From Veillonella intestinalis (GTDB lineage Bacteria > Bacillota > Negativicutes > Veillonellales > Veillonellaceae): a DNA stretch of 64,000 nt. Every line of letters begins with the position of its first letter. The first letter of the stretch is position 1. The notes beneath the pieces were generated by a model that saw only the letters and a list, made by a program, of their open reading frames with translations, searched no databases and was not told where the DNA came from. The position numbers and the translations under genes are program-made. Of the stretch, positions 1 through 7,643 are shown piece after piece. The stretch covers positions 62,001-126,000 of the forward strand of contig NZ_CALPDB010000005.1 in NCBI RefSeq assembly GCF_943193155.1, given 5' to 3'.

Positions 1-98
1 GCTACTTTTGCTAAAGCTAGTAAATCAGGGCGTGCCGTTATATCGGTTTGTTGGATTAATTCCACCAGCGTAGCTGTATTTTCATCCATCCCTTTCAT
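1..98 (-). CDS. Unidentified protein, N-terminal fragment
   Basis: The first 32 codons of a minus-strand gene run off the left edge of the window. The ATG at 98 lies six bases after an AAGAGG SD; a second in-frame ATG follows at 89. The peptide begins MKGMDENTATLVELIQQTD and is too short to place in a family. It starts 9 bases after the stop of the glutathionyl-hydroquinone-reductase-like gene, so the two are probably cotranscribed. No function is proposed. Confidence 0.6.
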   Translation of the reverse strand, partial: MKGMDENTATLVELIQQTDITARPDLLALAKV

Positions 99-107
99 AA
101 AAGCCTC

Positions 108-1199
108 TTATTTAGCAAATTTTTCAGCACGGTCATTTGGTTCAGCCCAAATAGAATCATCTGGCCCCATTGGTACCAACCGAGGTAAGTCTTCAATTGG
201 TGTATGGTCTACATAGTAGAAACGTTTACGCATGGAATCGAAGTCTGTATTATTGCCAAACGCTGGAATGGAATATAAATCTTTCGCATAATTCCAAAGA
301 TTTGGATAATCTACCAAGCGTTTTTTATTTACAAAGTATTTCTGATAGAATACTAGGTCAAAACGCTGCAAGGTTACAAATAAGCGAATATCTGGGTCAG
401 TAATGGTATCTCCCATTAAATAACGCATGCGACCAAGACGTTCTTCAAGCCAATCTAAACGATCAAAAATACGATTAAAGTAGAATTCATAATCTTTCTG
501 ATTGTTTACCATAGCTGCCAAATTAACCGCTAAGTTAACATCAGCATAGATAACTTCATTAAGGGCATCAATATCCTCACGTAATTCTTCAGGGTAAATA
601 TCAGACACTGATGGATTCGCAAATTTCTTAAATGCCATAGCAATATCTGTCGTCAACACATGATAGTCGTTGTTAACCACAGCGCCTGTTTTTACATCTA
701 CAATAGCAGGCACAGTGGAGCGTTGGTCATAATTTGGGTCCCCTTTACGATAGGCCTCACCTAAGGAATGGATTTTAAGAACTGGATCTACATCCCCTTC
801 ATCAAGGGTAAAGAACCAATCCCCAATAACGCCAGCTGGACGAAGTGGATCAACTACACCTTTAGAAATAACTTTATCTAACCCTAAATAATCAATAGCG
901 ATAGATACACGATTGGCCCAAGGACAATGACGGGACCAAATTAAACGATAGCGACCTTCTTCAACGGGCAATTCCCCTTCACCATCACCAAAAGGTGTTG
1001 TAAATTGTGGCTCTTCAGGGTCTGCATATTTTTGGCGGCGGTTGAAGTTGGAGGCATCACGGCCTTCATACTCTTTTTGTTCGCCAATCGCCCGTGGATT
1101 ACTAGACTGAAATGGCGAAAAATCAATAGGACATGCATTCATTTTACGGGTAAAATGAATCTCTGCTCTAGCTTCTTCAATAGATTTGTCTTTAATCAT
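108..1199 (-). CDS. Glutathionyl-hydroquinone reductase-like (GST Xi/omega family)
   Basis: A cytosolic thioredoxin-fold/GST protein of 363 residues, close to the usual 320-370 for the family. The hallmark is CPWA with its Cys at residue 92 (RHCPWANRVSIA). In characterised members this Cys forms a mixed disulfide with glutathione and reduces glutathionyl-hydroquinones. The second half is helical and GST-C-like (DIYPEELREDIDALN, then FDRLDWLEERL). The ATG at 1199 follows a GAGGAGAG-type SD. A strong promoter lies at 1294-1322. The family assignment is firm. The physiological thiol and substrate are unknown, because many anaerobic Firmicutes do not make glutathione. Confidence 0.85.
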   Translation of the reverse strand: MIKDKSIEEARAEIHFTRKMNACPIDFSPFQSSNPRAIGEQKEYEGRDASNFNRRQKYADPEEPQFTTPFGDGEGELPVEEGRYRLIWSRHCPWANRVSIAIDYLGLDKVISKGVVDPLRPAGVIGDWFFTLDEGDVDPVLKIHSLGEAYRKGDPNYDQRSTVPAIVDVKTGAVVNNDYHVLTTDIAMAFKKFANPSVSDIYPEELREDIDALNEVIYADVNLAVNLAAMVNNQKDYEFYFNRIFDRLDWLEERLGRMRYLMGDTITDPDIRLFVTLQRFDLVFYQKYFVNKKRLVDYPNLWNYAKDLYSIPAFGNNTDFDSMRKRFYYVDHTPIEDLPRLVPMGPDDSIWAEPNDRAEKFAK

Positions 1200-1293
1200 G
1201 CTCTCTCCTCATTATACTTTTTAATTCCCTCTTTTTATATAGGAATATATTGTAAAAAATAAAAACATACAAAACTTATATGCATGTGCATTC

Positions 1294-1322
1294 ATTTTAC
1301 ACCGCAAGATAAATCCTGTCAA
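1294..1322 (-). promoter_or_regulatory. Sigma-70 promoter of the GST-like gene
   Basis: On the minus strand TTGACA (1317-1322) and TAAAAT (1294-1299) are separated by exactly 17 bases. The predicted start near 1287 leaves a leader of about 88 bases before the ATG at 1199. Confidence 0.7.
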
Positions 1323-1410
1323 TAAAGTATGAATATATTTTTTGATAAATTTCTAATAAATAGATATGATATATTTATAAAAAATACAAATCAAATAAAT
1401 AGACTCTTAA

Positions 1411-1460
1411 CAATAATCCTATTTATTATTATTGTAGTTATCTATATAATGGTATATACT
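1411..1460 (+). promoter_or_regulatory. Promoter and putative operator of the toxin-antitoxin pair
   Basis: TTGTAG (1432-1437) and TATACT (1455-1460) are 17 bases apart, just upstream of the antitoxin SD. A 7-bp inverted repeat, CAATAAT (1411-1417) and ATTATTG (1428-1434), overlaps the -35 box. That is a typical place for autorepression by an antitoxin-toxin complex. The promoter is seen directly; the operator role is inferred. Confidence 0.55.
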
Positions 1461-1480
1461 AATCATAAGGAGGAATTAAA

Positions 1481-1636
1481 ATGAAACAAAATAATAATAT
1501 GGCAAAGCACCTTGAACGACAGTCTAAATATATAACAACTCAAACGAATCCAGATTTGCGAAAAAAAATGGAGACCATTTCTTTAGAACTTATTAAACGT
1601 AATGACACAGTTTATAGAGCCTTAGAAAATAAATAA
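1481..1636 (+). CDS. Small putative antitoxin of the Doc toxin
   Basis: A 51-residue ORF starting at ATG 1481 after a strong AAGGAGG SD (7-base spacing) and ending one base before the doc ATG. The product is basic and helical, with a C-terminal segment LELIKRNDTVYRALENK that would suit wrapping around the toxin. It does not resemble classical P1 Phd, and no ribbon-helix-helix or AbrB pattern is obvious. The antitoxin role is inferred from order, size and tight coupling. Confidence 0.65.
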   Translation: MKQNNNMAKHLERQSKYITTQTNPDLRKKMETISLELIKRNDTVYRALENK

Positions 1637-1637
1637 T

Positions 1638-2027
1638 ATGGAATATCATGAAATACAAATTCTATTAGATAATATTTTAATGATTCATGAACAATTATCT
1701 AATATATACAAAATGGAAGCAGGCGTGAGAGATATAGATTTACTAGACTCTGCAGTAAATGCGCCTTTTCAAACATTCTGCAATAATGATTTATATCCCA
1801 CAATATATCTTAAAGCAGCAAAATTATGTCATGGTTTAGCGAAAAATCATCCATTTGTAGATGGAAATAAAAGAACTGCATTACAAGCAATGCTACTATA
1901 TTTAGCGCTAAATAACGTCGAATTACAATATACGAATCTAGAATTAGAAACATTAATATTAGATGTTGTTACAGATAAAATGAAAATAGAAGATATTACA
2001 AAATGGATACACCTCCACGAAGTATAA
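1638..2027 (+). CDS. doc: Doc-type toxin (Fic fold, death-on-curing family)
   Basis: A protein of 129 residues, the normal size of Doc. The signature HPFVDGNKRTA is at residues 71-81, with catalytic His71, Asp75, Lys78 and Arg79. AMP-transferring Fic proteins carry HPFxxGNGR. The Lys in place of the second Gly is the Doc form, and P1 Doc phosphorylates and inactivates EF-Tu. The ORF looks intact. It follows the small antitoxin ORF by one base and ends at a strong terminator, so the pair forms a closed bicistronic unit between unrelated genes. Confidence 0.85.
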   Translation: MEYHEIQILLDNILMIHEQLSNIYKMEAGVRDIDLLDSAVNAPFQTFCNNDLYPTIYLKAAKLCHGLAKNHPFVDGNKRTALQAMLLYLALNNVELQYTNLELETLILDVVTDKMKIEDITKWIHLHEV

Positions 2028-2067
2028 AAGAGACTATAGTTGATTTCTGAACTATAGTCTCTTTTTA
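2026..2067 (+). terminator. Terminator of the doc operon
   Basis: A 13-bp stem, AAGAGACTATAGT (2028-2040) with ACTATAGTCTCTT (2051-2063), has a 10-base loop and ends in a T run. Confidence 0.85.
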
Positions 2068-2139
2068 TCGTCTATACTATATTACTATTAAATATCTAAG
2101 TTACTACTACGATTCTAAATTACTAAATAAAACAAGCTA

Positions 2140-3309
2140 TTACTCTTCTTTAGTTAAAAACTGCATACAAATAAGAGAGCCTATATGCTCGACTACAACC
2201 AAGATTGCAAGTGGCCACATAGAATGACCACCACCAAGACCTACTAAAGGTGAAGCAATAGCACCCGCTAAGAAAGAAACGACGCCTAACCAACCAGATG
2301 CGCTCCCAGCTACCCCTTTATGCGCATTCATAGCACAGGAGAAACTAAGTGGCAAAGTAGCACCACAACTAAAGATAAGTAACACCAAAGCAATCATAAC
2401 GTACCAAGGATCTTGCGGTTGCACCAAAGCAATCGCCACTATGAGCAAACCTGTTACCAAGCCACCTACATTACCTAGCCATAAGACAGGACGTTCACCT
2501 AAACTTTTACTTAAGCGACCAAATATTTGAGCCCCCACTGCTAAACTAGCGGAACCAATACCAAAGAAAATACTGAATTGTGTAGGCGTAAACTCATAAA
2601 TACCTTCCATTATAAAAGGCGATGCCCCAATATAACCAAATAGCCCCATAGAAGCAAAGCCTTGTACTAATAAGTAGCCACGATAATTTTTATTCTTCCA
2701 CAATTGTCCCATACTTTGTAAGGACTCTTTTAAACCACCTTTTAAACGTTTTTCTACTGGCAAAGTTTCAGGTAAGCTCGCCATAACCCATACAGCCCCA
2801 ATAAAACCACAGGCGGTTAATACTAAGAAAATCGCTTCCCAACTCCAATACTCCAAAACAAGACCGCCAATAACAGGGCCTGCAATAGGTACAATAGATG
2901 TAATCAATACTAATAAGGATATGAAACGAGTCAATTCATTACCAGTATGCGTGTCACAGGCAATAGAACGACTCAATACAATACAGCCTGCTCCGGCGAC
3001 CCCTTGTACGAACCGCCACAATAAAAACATAGGTAAAGAAGTAGCTGTACCACATAAAAAAGATGCAATAGCAAAGCCTACAAAGGATACCATTACTGGT
3101 TTACGGCGTCCAATTTCATCACTCCAAGGGCCAATTAAAACCTGCCCTAGGGCTAAACCAATAAAACAGGCAGTCAAACTAAGTTGTCCACCTGATGCTG
3201 TCGTTCCTAAATCTCTTGCAATTTCCGGTAACCCCGGCAAATAAATATCTGTACTTAAAGGCCCTATCGCGGCCATAAAAGCAACTAACACTATAACTAA
3301 TTTATTCAT
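2140..3309 (-). CDS. Bcr/CflA-family MFS drug exporter, copy 1
   Basis: An inner-membrane 12-helix major facilitator antiporter of about 389 residues. It carries the DHA1 signatures STDIYLPGLPEIARDL near the N terminus and GPWSDEIGRRKP in the loop between helices 2 and 3. The Bcr/CflA subfamily exports drugs such as bicyclomycin or sulfonamides, and other compounds. The ATG at 3309 is preferred over an upstream TTG at 3315 because it sits about 8 bases after GGAGAGG. It is a close paralogue of the next gene (3449-4621), so the two arose by tandem duplication. The substrate is unknown. Confidence 0.85.
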   Translation of the reverse strand: MNKLVIVLVAFMAAIGPLSTDIYLPGLPEIARDLGTTASGGQLSLTACFIGLALGQVLIGPWSDEIGRRKPVMVSFVGFAIASFLCGTATSLPMFLLWRFVQGVAGAGCIVLSRSIACDTHTGNELTRFISLLVLITSIVPIAGPVIGGLVLEYWSWEAIFLVLTACGFIGAVWVMASLPETLPVEKRLKGGLKESLQSMGQLWKNKNYRGYLLVQGFASMGLFGYIGASPFIMEGIYEFTPTQFSIFFGIGSASLAVGAQIFGRLSKSLGERPVLWLGNVGGLVTGLLIVAIALVQPQDPWYVMIALVLLIFSCGATLPLSFSCAMNAHKGVAGSASGWLGVVSFLAGAIASPLVGLGGGHSMWPLAILVVVEHIGSLICMQFLTKEE

Positions 3310-3368
3310 TAACAATCACCTCTCCTCTGTAGTATAACAAGGAGCGTGCATTAAGTATAATATCAATA

Positions 3369-3408
3369 AACGACGCATATATAACAATATTGTTATATAT
3401 GCGTCGTT
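3369..3408. repeat. 40-bp perfect palindrome between the two exporter genes
   Basis: The arms AACGACGCATATATAACAAT (3369-3388) and its exact complement (3389-3408) meet with no spacer. The element is 60 bases upstream of exporter copy 1 and 41 bases downstream of copy 2. As RNA it could act as a terminator of copy 2, though the T run (TTTATT) is weak. As DNA it could be an operator for copy 1. Which role applies cannot be decided from sequence. Confidence 0.8.
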
Positions 3409-3448
3409 AACTAAACTATATCTCTATAAAGATACTTCTTATTTTTCA

Positions 3449-4621
3449 TTACTGTATGTCTAAAGTAACTTGTTTCATAGCCACTATAGCTAACCCATGA
3501 ACAATCATGACTAGCACGGTCAAAGGCCACATAGAATGACCCCCACCAAGACCAACAAGTGGTGAAGCTATAGCACCTGCTAAAAATGCCATAACTCCAA
3601 GCAAACCTGAAGCACTACCCGCTATTCCTATATGGGAATTCATGCCACAAGAAAAGCTTAATGGCAAGTTAATGCCACAACTAAAGATTAAGCCTAACAA
3701 TAGCCCGCCTACTAAATACGGTGTTTCAGGCTGTATAAAAGAAGCTATTAACAAACCACAGCCTATTAAACCACCCAAACCTATACCAATTTTTAAAATT
3801 TGATGCTCCCCAAATGCTTTACTAATGCGTCCACTGATTTGAGCTGCCAAAGCAAAACTAGCTGAGCCCAAGCCGAAAAATAAGCTAAATTCACTTGGTG
3901 ATAAACCATAAATCTCTTCCATAATAAAAGGTGCCGCCCCAATGTAACCGAATAGCCCCATCGCCGTAAAACCTTGCACTAACAAATATCCTCTATACGC
4001 TTTATTTTGCCATAATGTAGACATATTATGTATGGACGTTTTTAAACCACCTTCAATCCGCTGTTCCAAAGGTAGTGTTTCTGGCAATTGCCATAATACA
4101 CCAATACTCCCAATCACACCGGCTACTGTAAGCAACATAAAAATATAAGGCCATTTAAAATGTTCCAATATGAAACCACCAATAATAGGGCCTGCAATAG
4201 GCACTACAGAAGATATTAAAACGAGTAATGCAATAAAACGAGTCAATTCATTACCAGAGAAACGATCTGAAGCAATAGAACGAGCCAATACAATACAGCC
4301 TGCACCAGCTAGGCCTTGTACAAAACGCCACAATAAGAACATAGGTAAGGAAGTGGCAGTACTGCATAGAAAAGACGTAATAGCAAAACCTAAAAAAGAT
4401 AAAATCGCAGGTTTACGTCGTCCTACCCCATCACTCCAAGGGCCAATAATAATTTGTCCAATAGCTAAGCCTAAAAAGCAAGCAGTTAAACTTAACTGTC
4501 CCCCTGAAGCATTAGTGCCTAAATCTACAGCAATATTAGGTAAGCCAGGCAAATAAATATCTGTACTAAGCGGCCCAATAGCTGCCATAAATGCAATCAG
4601 TAACACTGTGATTTTATTCAT
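3449..4621 (-). CDS. Bcr/CflA-family MFS drug exporter, copy 2
   Basis: A 390-residue, 12-helix MFS protein very similar throughout to copy 1. It shares STDIYLPGLPNIAVDLGT, GPWSDGVGRRKP and the C-terminal GLGGGHSMWPL block. The start is ATG 4621 behind AAAGGA. The identity is spread along the whole protein, so this is a gene duplication and not two halves of one transporter. An Emr/Smr-type substrate range is possible but cannot be read from sequence. Confidence 0.85.
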   Translation of the reverse strand: MNKITVLLIAFMAAIGPLSTDIYLPGLPNIAVDLGTNASGGQLSLTACFLGLAIGQIIIGPWSDGVGRRKPAILSFLGFAITSFLCSTATSLPMFLLWRFVQGLAGAGCIVLARSIASDRFSGNELTRFIALLVLISSVVPIAGPIIGGFILEHFKWPYIFMLLTVAGVIGSIGVLWQLPETLPLEQRIEGGLKTSIHNMSTLWQNKAYRGYLLVQGFTAMGLFGYIGAAPFIMEEIYGLSPSEFSLFFGLGSASFALAAQISGRISKAFGEHQILKIGIGLGGLIGCGLLIASFIQPETPYLVGGLLLGLIFSCGINLPLSFSCGMNSHIGIAGSASGLLGVMAFLAGAIASPLVGLGGGHSMWPLTVLVMIVHGLAIVAMKQVTLDIQ

Positions 4622-4683
4622 TCCTATGTCATCCTTTCTATATATTCATTTACCTATCAATACTATTCATTCTTTTGCCAAAG

Positions 4684-4740
4684 TAAAAGAGGACTCCCCC
4701 TTACGGAGGAATCCTCTTCAATTGTATGTTGCCATACAAT
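4684..4740 (-). terminator. Terminator of the OmpA gene plus an adjacent hairpin
   Basis: On the minus strand the imperfect stem between 4687 and 4718 (AAGAGGA pairing with TCCTCTT, with an inner CTCC/GGAG) runs into TTTTACTT. Just before it, ATTGTATG/CATACAAT (4721-4740) forms an 8-bp hairpin with a 4-base loop. Confidence 0.7.
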
Positions 4741-4810
4741 ATTGTTTACCGAGACAATTTAACATTTTATCACAAAATATTCATTTTGTAAAATAACTCG
4801 TAAATAGGTA

Positions 4811-5908
4811 TTATTTATTTTCCCAAATATCTACACGACGGTTGTCAGCGCGCCCTTGGTCAGTATCATTAGTGGATACTGGATTGTTTTCACCTTTGTA
4901 GTTAAGCACTAACTGAGATGCTGGTACACCTTGACTCTGAGCATACGCTGCTACATTGTCTACACGACGTTGAGATAGTGCATTGTTATAGTCATTAGAA
5001 CCCTTAGCATCTGTATTACCTACTAATTTGTATGTATGTGTTGGGTTAGCTTTTGCAACTTGTACAAAATGATCTAATTTAGATTGTTCTGTACCAAGTG
5101 GTTGATCTTCATCAAAGCCAAAATGAACACTTTCTAAATAGTAGTCATTACGAGCTGGTGCTTGTTGTACTACAGGTACTGCTTGAGGTTGTGGCTGTGG
5201 TGTATAAACAGGTGCTGGTGTTGGTTCTTCAGCTTCATAAGAGTCACCACCAAAACGGTAAGAAAGACCTGCAATAAAGCCTTTATAGCTAATATTAGCA
5301 TCATCTACAAGTTTAGTATTTACATAACGATAACCTGCACTTACATCTAAGTCATCAGTAATGCTATAACCTAAACCAGCTTCCCAAATAGTAGTATTTT
5401 TAGTACCAATAGCTGCTTTACCATAAACATCTAATTTATCAGTCAATGGCGCTTTACCAATAATACCGATTTGAGCTACATTATTCTTCTTAGAACCACT
5501 TTCGCCTTCCCATTCTAATTTATTATCAATACGATTCCAACCAGCATAGGCTGCAAAATTCTTATTGATAGAATAAAGAGCATTTACTTCTTGACTACTC
5601 CCATCAGTATGTATCCCATCTGTACTATTATTGCCCTTAGTTTCTAAGCCGTAGTAATTATATTGAACCGCCCAACGATCATTTAAACCATACGTAAGAC
5701 CACCTTGAAGATTCCATTTATCATTGGTTGTCACATCCCCGTTAACAGATTCATCAAAAATCTTGTCAGAATCAGCACTGGCTTCAACATTCCAAGCACC
5801 TAAATCAACTTGCCATTGGCCTTCTTGCCATTGAGTTTGTGGTGTAGCAAAGGCTGCGGATGTTACGCAAGCTGCTACAGCTGCTAATAATAATGCACGT
5901 TTTTTCAT
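4811..5908 (-). CDS. OmpA-family outer-membrane porin
   Basis: A 365-residue precursor with signal peptide MKKRALLLAAVAACVTSAAFA. A beta-barrel of about 200 residues follows (alternating aromatic strands, ending SYRFGGDSY), then a Pro/Gln-rich hinge near 230-250. A C-terminal OmpA peptidoglycan-binding domain completes the protein (HFGFDEDQPLGTEQ, NALSQRRVDNVAAYA, RADNRRVDIWENK). In this family conserved Asp and Arg residues bind diaminopimelate. The protein should tether the outer membrane to the wall and may form a pore. It is strong evidence for a diderm cell. It is monocistronic, with its own promoter and terminator. Confidence 0.92.
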   Translation of the reverse strand: MKKRALLLAAVAACVTSAAFATPQTQWQEGQWQVDLGAWNVEASADSDKIFDESVNGDVTTNDKWNLQGGLTYGLNDRWAVQYNYYGLETKGNNSTDGIHTDGSSQEVNALYSINKNFAAYAGWNRIDNKLEWEGESGSKKNNVAQIGIIGKAPLTDKLDVYGKAAIGTKNTTIWEAGLGYSITDDLDVSAGYRYVNTKLVDDANISYKGFIAGLSYRFGGDSYEAEEPTPAPVYTPQPQPQAVPVVQQAPARNDYYLESVHFGFDEDQPLGTEQSKLDHFVQVAKANPTHTYKLVGNTDAKGSNDYNNALSQRRVDNVAAYAQSQGVPASQLVLNYKGENNPVSTNDTDQGRADNRRVDIWENK

Positions 5909-5967
5909 ACAATCTCCTCTTTTCTAAAAACAACAGTAATATAATAAAATATCACACTTACAACTCT

Positions 5968-5996
5968 ATTATAGAATTATATCGATATAAAATCAA
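5968..5996 (-). promoter_or_regulatory. Promoter of the OmpA gene
   Basis: On the minus strand TTGATT (5991-5996) and TATAAT (5968-5973) are 17 bases apart. The leader is about 53 bases. Confidence 0.7.
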
Positions 5997-6023
5997 TAAG
6001 ATTTTAAGGAGATACGTGCCTAT

Positions 6024-6332
6024 TTACTCGCTGTCATTAGGATATAAGTTTTGAGCTTCCAAAATAGCTTCTTTTAGCATTTTTTCATTAAAACGGCGCA
6101 CCATTCCAGGGATACGGAACAAGTCAATAATAGCCCAAATACCAAAGCCACTAGCTGTCACCCAATACAACAAGTTAATAATTGGTTTTCTAAGATAAAA
6201 ATAATGCACCCCAAAAATAAACCACCATAAATAAGCCATGCCTGTATCTTTTTGACTGGTCATTTTTAATAATACATAGTCACGTTGTGCCTGTGTCAAA
6301 TTTTGTAAAGCTACTAATTCGTTGGCCTTCAT
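6024..6332 (-). CDS. TM2-domain membrane protein
   Basis: A protein of 102 residues. A helical N-terminal part (LVALQNLTQAQRDYVLLKM) precedes a TM2 domain of two transmembrane segments. These are YLWWFIFGVHYFYLRK and NLLYWVTASGFGIWAIIDLFRIP, with the typical short polar turn and the D-x-F-x-I-P end. The start is ATG 6332 after GGGGAGG. The role of bacterial TM2 proteins is mostly unknown; the call is by architecture. Confidence 0.8.
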   Translation of the reverse strand: MKANELVALQNLTQAQRDYVLLKMTSQKDTGMAYLWWFIFGVHYFYLRKPIINLLYWVTASGFGIWAIIDLFRIPGMVRRFNEKMLKEAILEAQNLYPNDSE

Positions 6333-6380
6333 AGTAAAACCTCCCCTATGTGTATCCTTAGTTAATTTTAATTATTTTCT

Positions 6381-6409
6381 ATTATATCATAGTCTCTTTT
6401 TTCTAGTAA
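6381..6409 (-). promoter_or_regulatory. Promoter of the TM2 gene
   Basis: On the minus strand TTACTA (6404-6409) and TATAAT (6381-6386) are 17 bases apart. Upstream, at 6414-6453, an inverted repeat TAGCCTAC/GTAGGCTA of unknown role lies before the rpsI terminator. Confidence 0.55.
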
Positions 6410-6489
6410 TTTATAGCCTACTTATAACCTTTTTATAGACTACCTGTAGGCTACGCCTTCCAGACTAGCCTAAATTCAAAGAAGATAGG

Positions 6490-6527
6490 TAAAAAGAAAC
6501 CCCACAAACCTGAGGTTTGTAGGGTTG
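6490..6527 (-). terminator. Terminator of rplM-rpsI
   Basis: On the minus strand AACCCTACAAACC pairs with GGTTTGTGGGGTT around a 3-base loop. It is followed by a T-rich tail, 13 bases after the rpsI stop. Confidence 0.9.
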
Positions 6528-6539
6528 CCATTTGTAATA

Positions 6540-6932
6540 TTAACGTTTCGAGAACTGAGACGCCTTACGAGCTTTTTTAAGACCGTATTTTTTACGTTCT
6601 TTCATACGTGGGTCACGAGTTAAGAAACCAGCTTTTTTAAGAGATTGACGAAGTTCACCGTCAACACCTAATAAAGCACGGGAGATACCGTGACGAATTG
6701 CACCAGCTTGACCAGATGGGCCACCACCAGCAACGTCAGCGATAACATCATATTGTTCAACCGTACCAGTAAGGTTAAGCGGTTGTTTTACGATTAATTC
6801 CAAAGTCTTACGACCAAAGTAATCGCTAAGATCACGTTTATTGATTACAATTTTACCTGTGCCCGGTACCAGACGAACTCTGGCAACGGAAGATTTTCTA
6901 CGACCTGTACCGTAGTACTGAGCTACTGCCAT
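6540..6932 (-). CDS. rpsI: 30S ribosomal protein S9
   Basis: A protein of 130 residues, full length. The N terminus [20 protein letters not shown] and the basic C-terminal tail [17 protein letters not shown] are diagnostic. The tail reaches the P-site tRNA in the ribosome. It follows rplM after a short gap, which is the universal L13-S9 order, and ends at a strong terminator. Confidence 0.98.
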   Translation of the reverse strand: MAVAQYYGTGRRKSSVARVRLVPGTGKIVINKRDLSDYFGRKTLELIVKQPLNLTGTVEQYDVIADVAGGGPSGQAGAIRHGISRALLGVDGELRQSLKKAGFLTRDPRMKERKKYGLKKARKASQFSKR

Positions 6933-6955
6933 GTAAATGTTCCTCCTCCCGGTAA

Positions 6956-7396
6956 TTACCGAATATCAAATTCCAAAACTTCAGGTTTCTGAGCTGCATG
7001 TGGATGTTCAGGACCAGCATATACGTTCAATTTGCGATAAATTTGAGCGCCTAGCTTGTTCTTAGGAAGCATCCCGCGAACTGCCATTTCCACAACGCGT
7101 TCTGGATGTTTTTCCAACATGTTACCAAGAGTAACGAAACGGGAACCACCTGGGTAACCAGAATGGCGGAAATATGTTTTCTGAGTTAATTTTTTACCTG
7201 TGAAACGAACTTTCTCAGCGTTGATTACGATAACGTGGTCACCAGTGTCAACGTGTGGTGTGAAAGTCGGTTTATTTTTGCCCCGAAGAACTTTAGCTAC
7301 TTCGGCAGCAAGGCGTCCTAAAGTTTTACCTTCAGCGTCAACAACATACCATTTCCGTTCAACAGTGTTCGGATTGGCCATATATGTAGTTTTCAT
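6956..7396 (-). CDS. rplM: 50S ribosomal protein L13
   Basis: A protein of 146 residues. It has the L13 motifs [21 protein letters not shown]-like [22 protein letters not shown] and [18 protein letters not shown]. The ATG at 7396 lies ten bases after GAGGAGG; a second in-frame ATG (residue 6) gives the conventional L13 start, so the true N terminus is slightly uncertain. It is the first gene of a two-gene operon with a strong promoter and an 88-base leader. Confidence 0.97.
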   Translation of the reverse strand: MKTTYMANPNTVERKWYVVDAEGKTLGRLAAEVAKVLRGKNKPTFTPHVDTGDHVIVINAEKVRFTGKKLTQKTYFRHSGYPGGSRFVTLGNMLEKHPERVVEMAVRGMLPKNKLGAQIYRKLNVYAGPEHPHAAQKPEVLEFDIR

Positions 7397-7520
7397 GCTG
7401 CTAATTCCTCCTCATAACGACTACTTTACCAAAAAGCATCCTGCTCTCTTTCCGGGGCTAATGGAATAAGATACAAATGCTTACCGAAATATTATACGTG
7501 ATTTAACTATAGACTGTCAA
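7397..7520 (-). promoter_or_regulatory. rplM promoter and possible autoregulatory leader
   Basis: On the minus strand TTGACA (7515-7520) and TATAAT (7491-7496) are 18 bases apart, which is near consensus. The leader of about 88 bases contains an AAGCAT/ATGCTT pairing and an inner TTCC/GGAA. Several Firmicutes regulate rplM through an L13 leader RNA. Equivalence here is only suggested by place and size. Confidence 0.6.
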
Positions 7521-7595
7521 CCACTATTTCGCATATTTTAAGTATAATCACATATGTTTCTAACCTAGCTAATGATCAAATCAATTACTATAATA

Positions 7596-7630
7596 AAATA
7601 TTAGCCCAAAACATATAGAAAATTGGGCTA
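7596..7630 (-). terminator. Likely terminator of murB
   Basis: On the minus strand TAGCCCAA (7623-7630) pairs with TTTGGGCTA (7602-7610) around a 12-base loop. A weak T-rich tail follows. Confidence 0.55.
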
Positions 7631-7643
7631 CTATAGGTAAATT

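Noticed and set aside
170-403. Open frames antisense to the GST-like gene and similar antisense frames across the window
   Set aside because: They lie inside well-supported genes, have no SD, and show low-complexity or shifted translations.
4608-4796. Small plus-strand ORF between the exporter and OmpA genes
   Set aside because: It covers the promoter region of the exporter and the OmpA terminator and has no coding signature.
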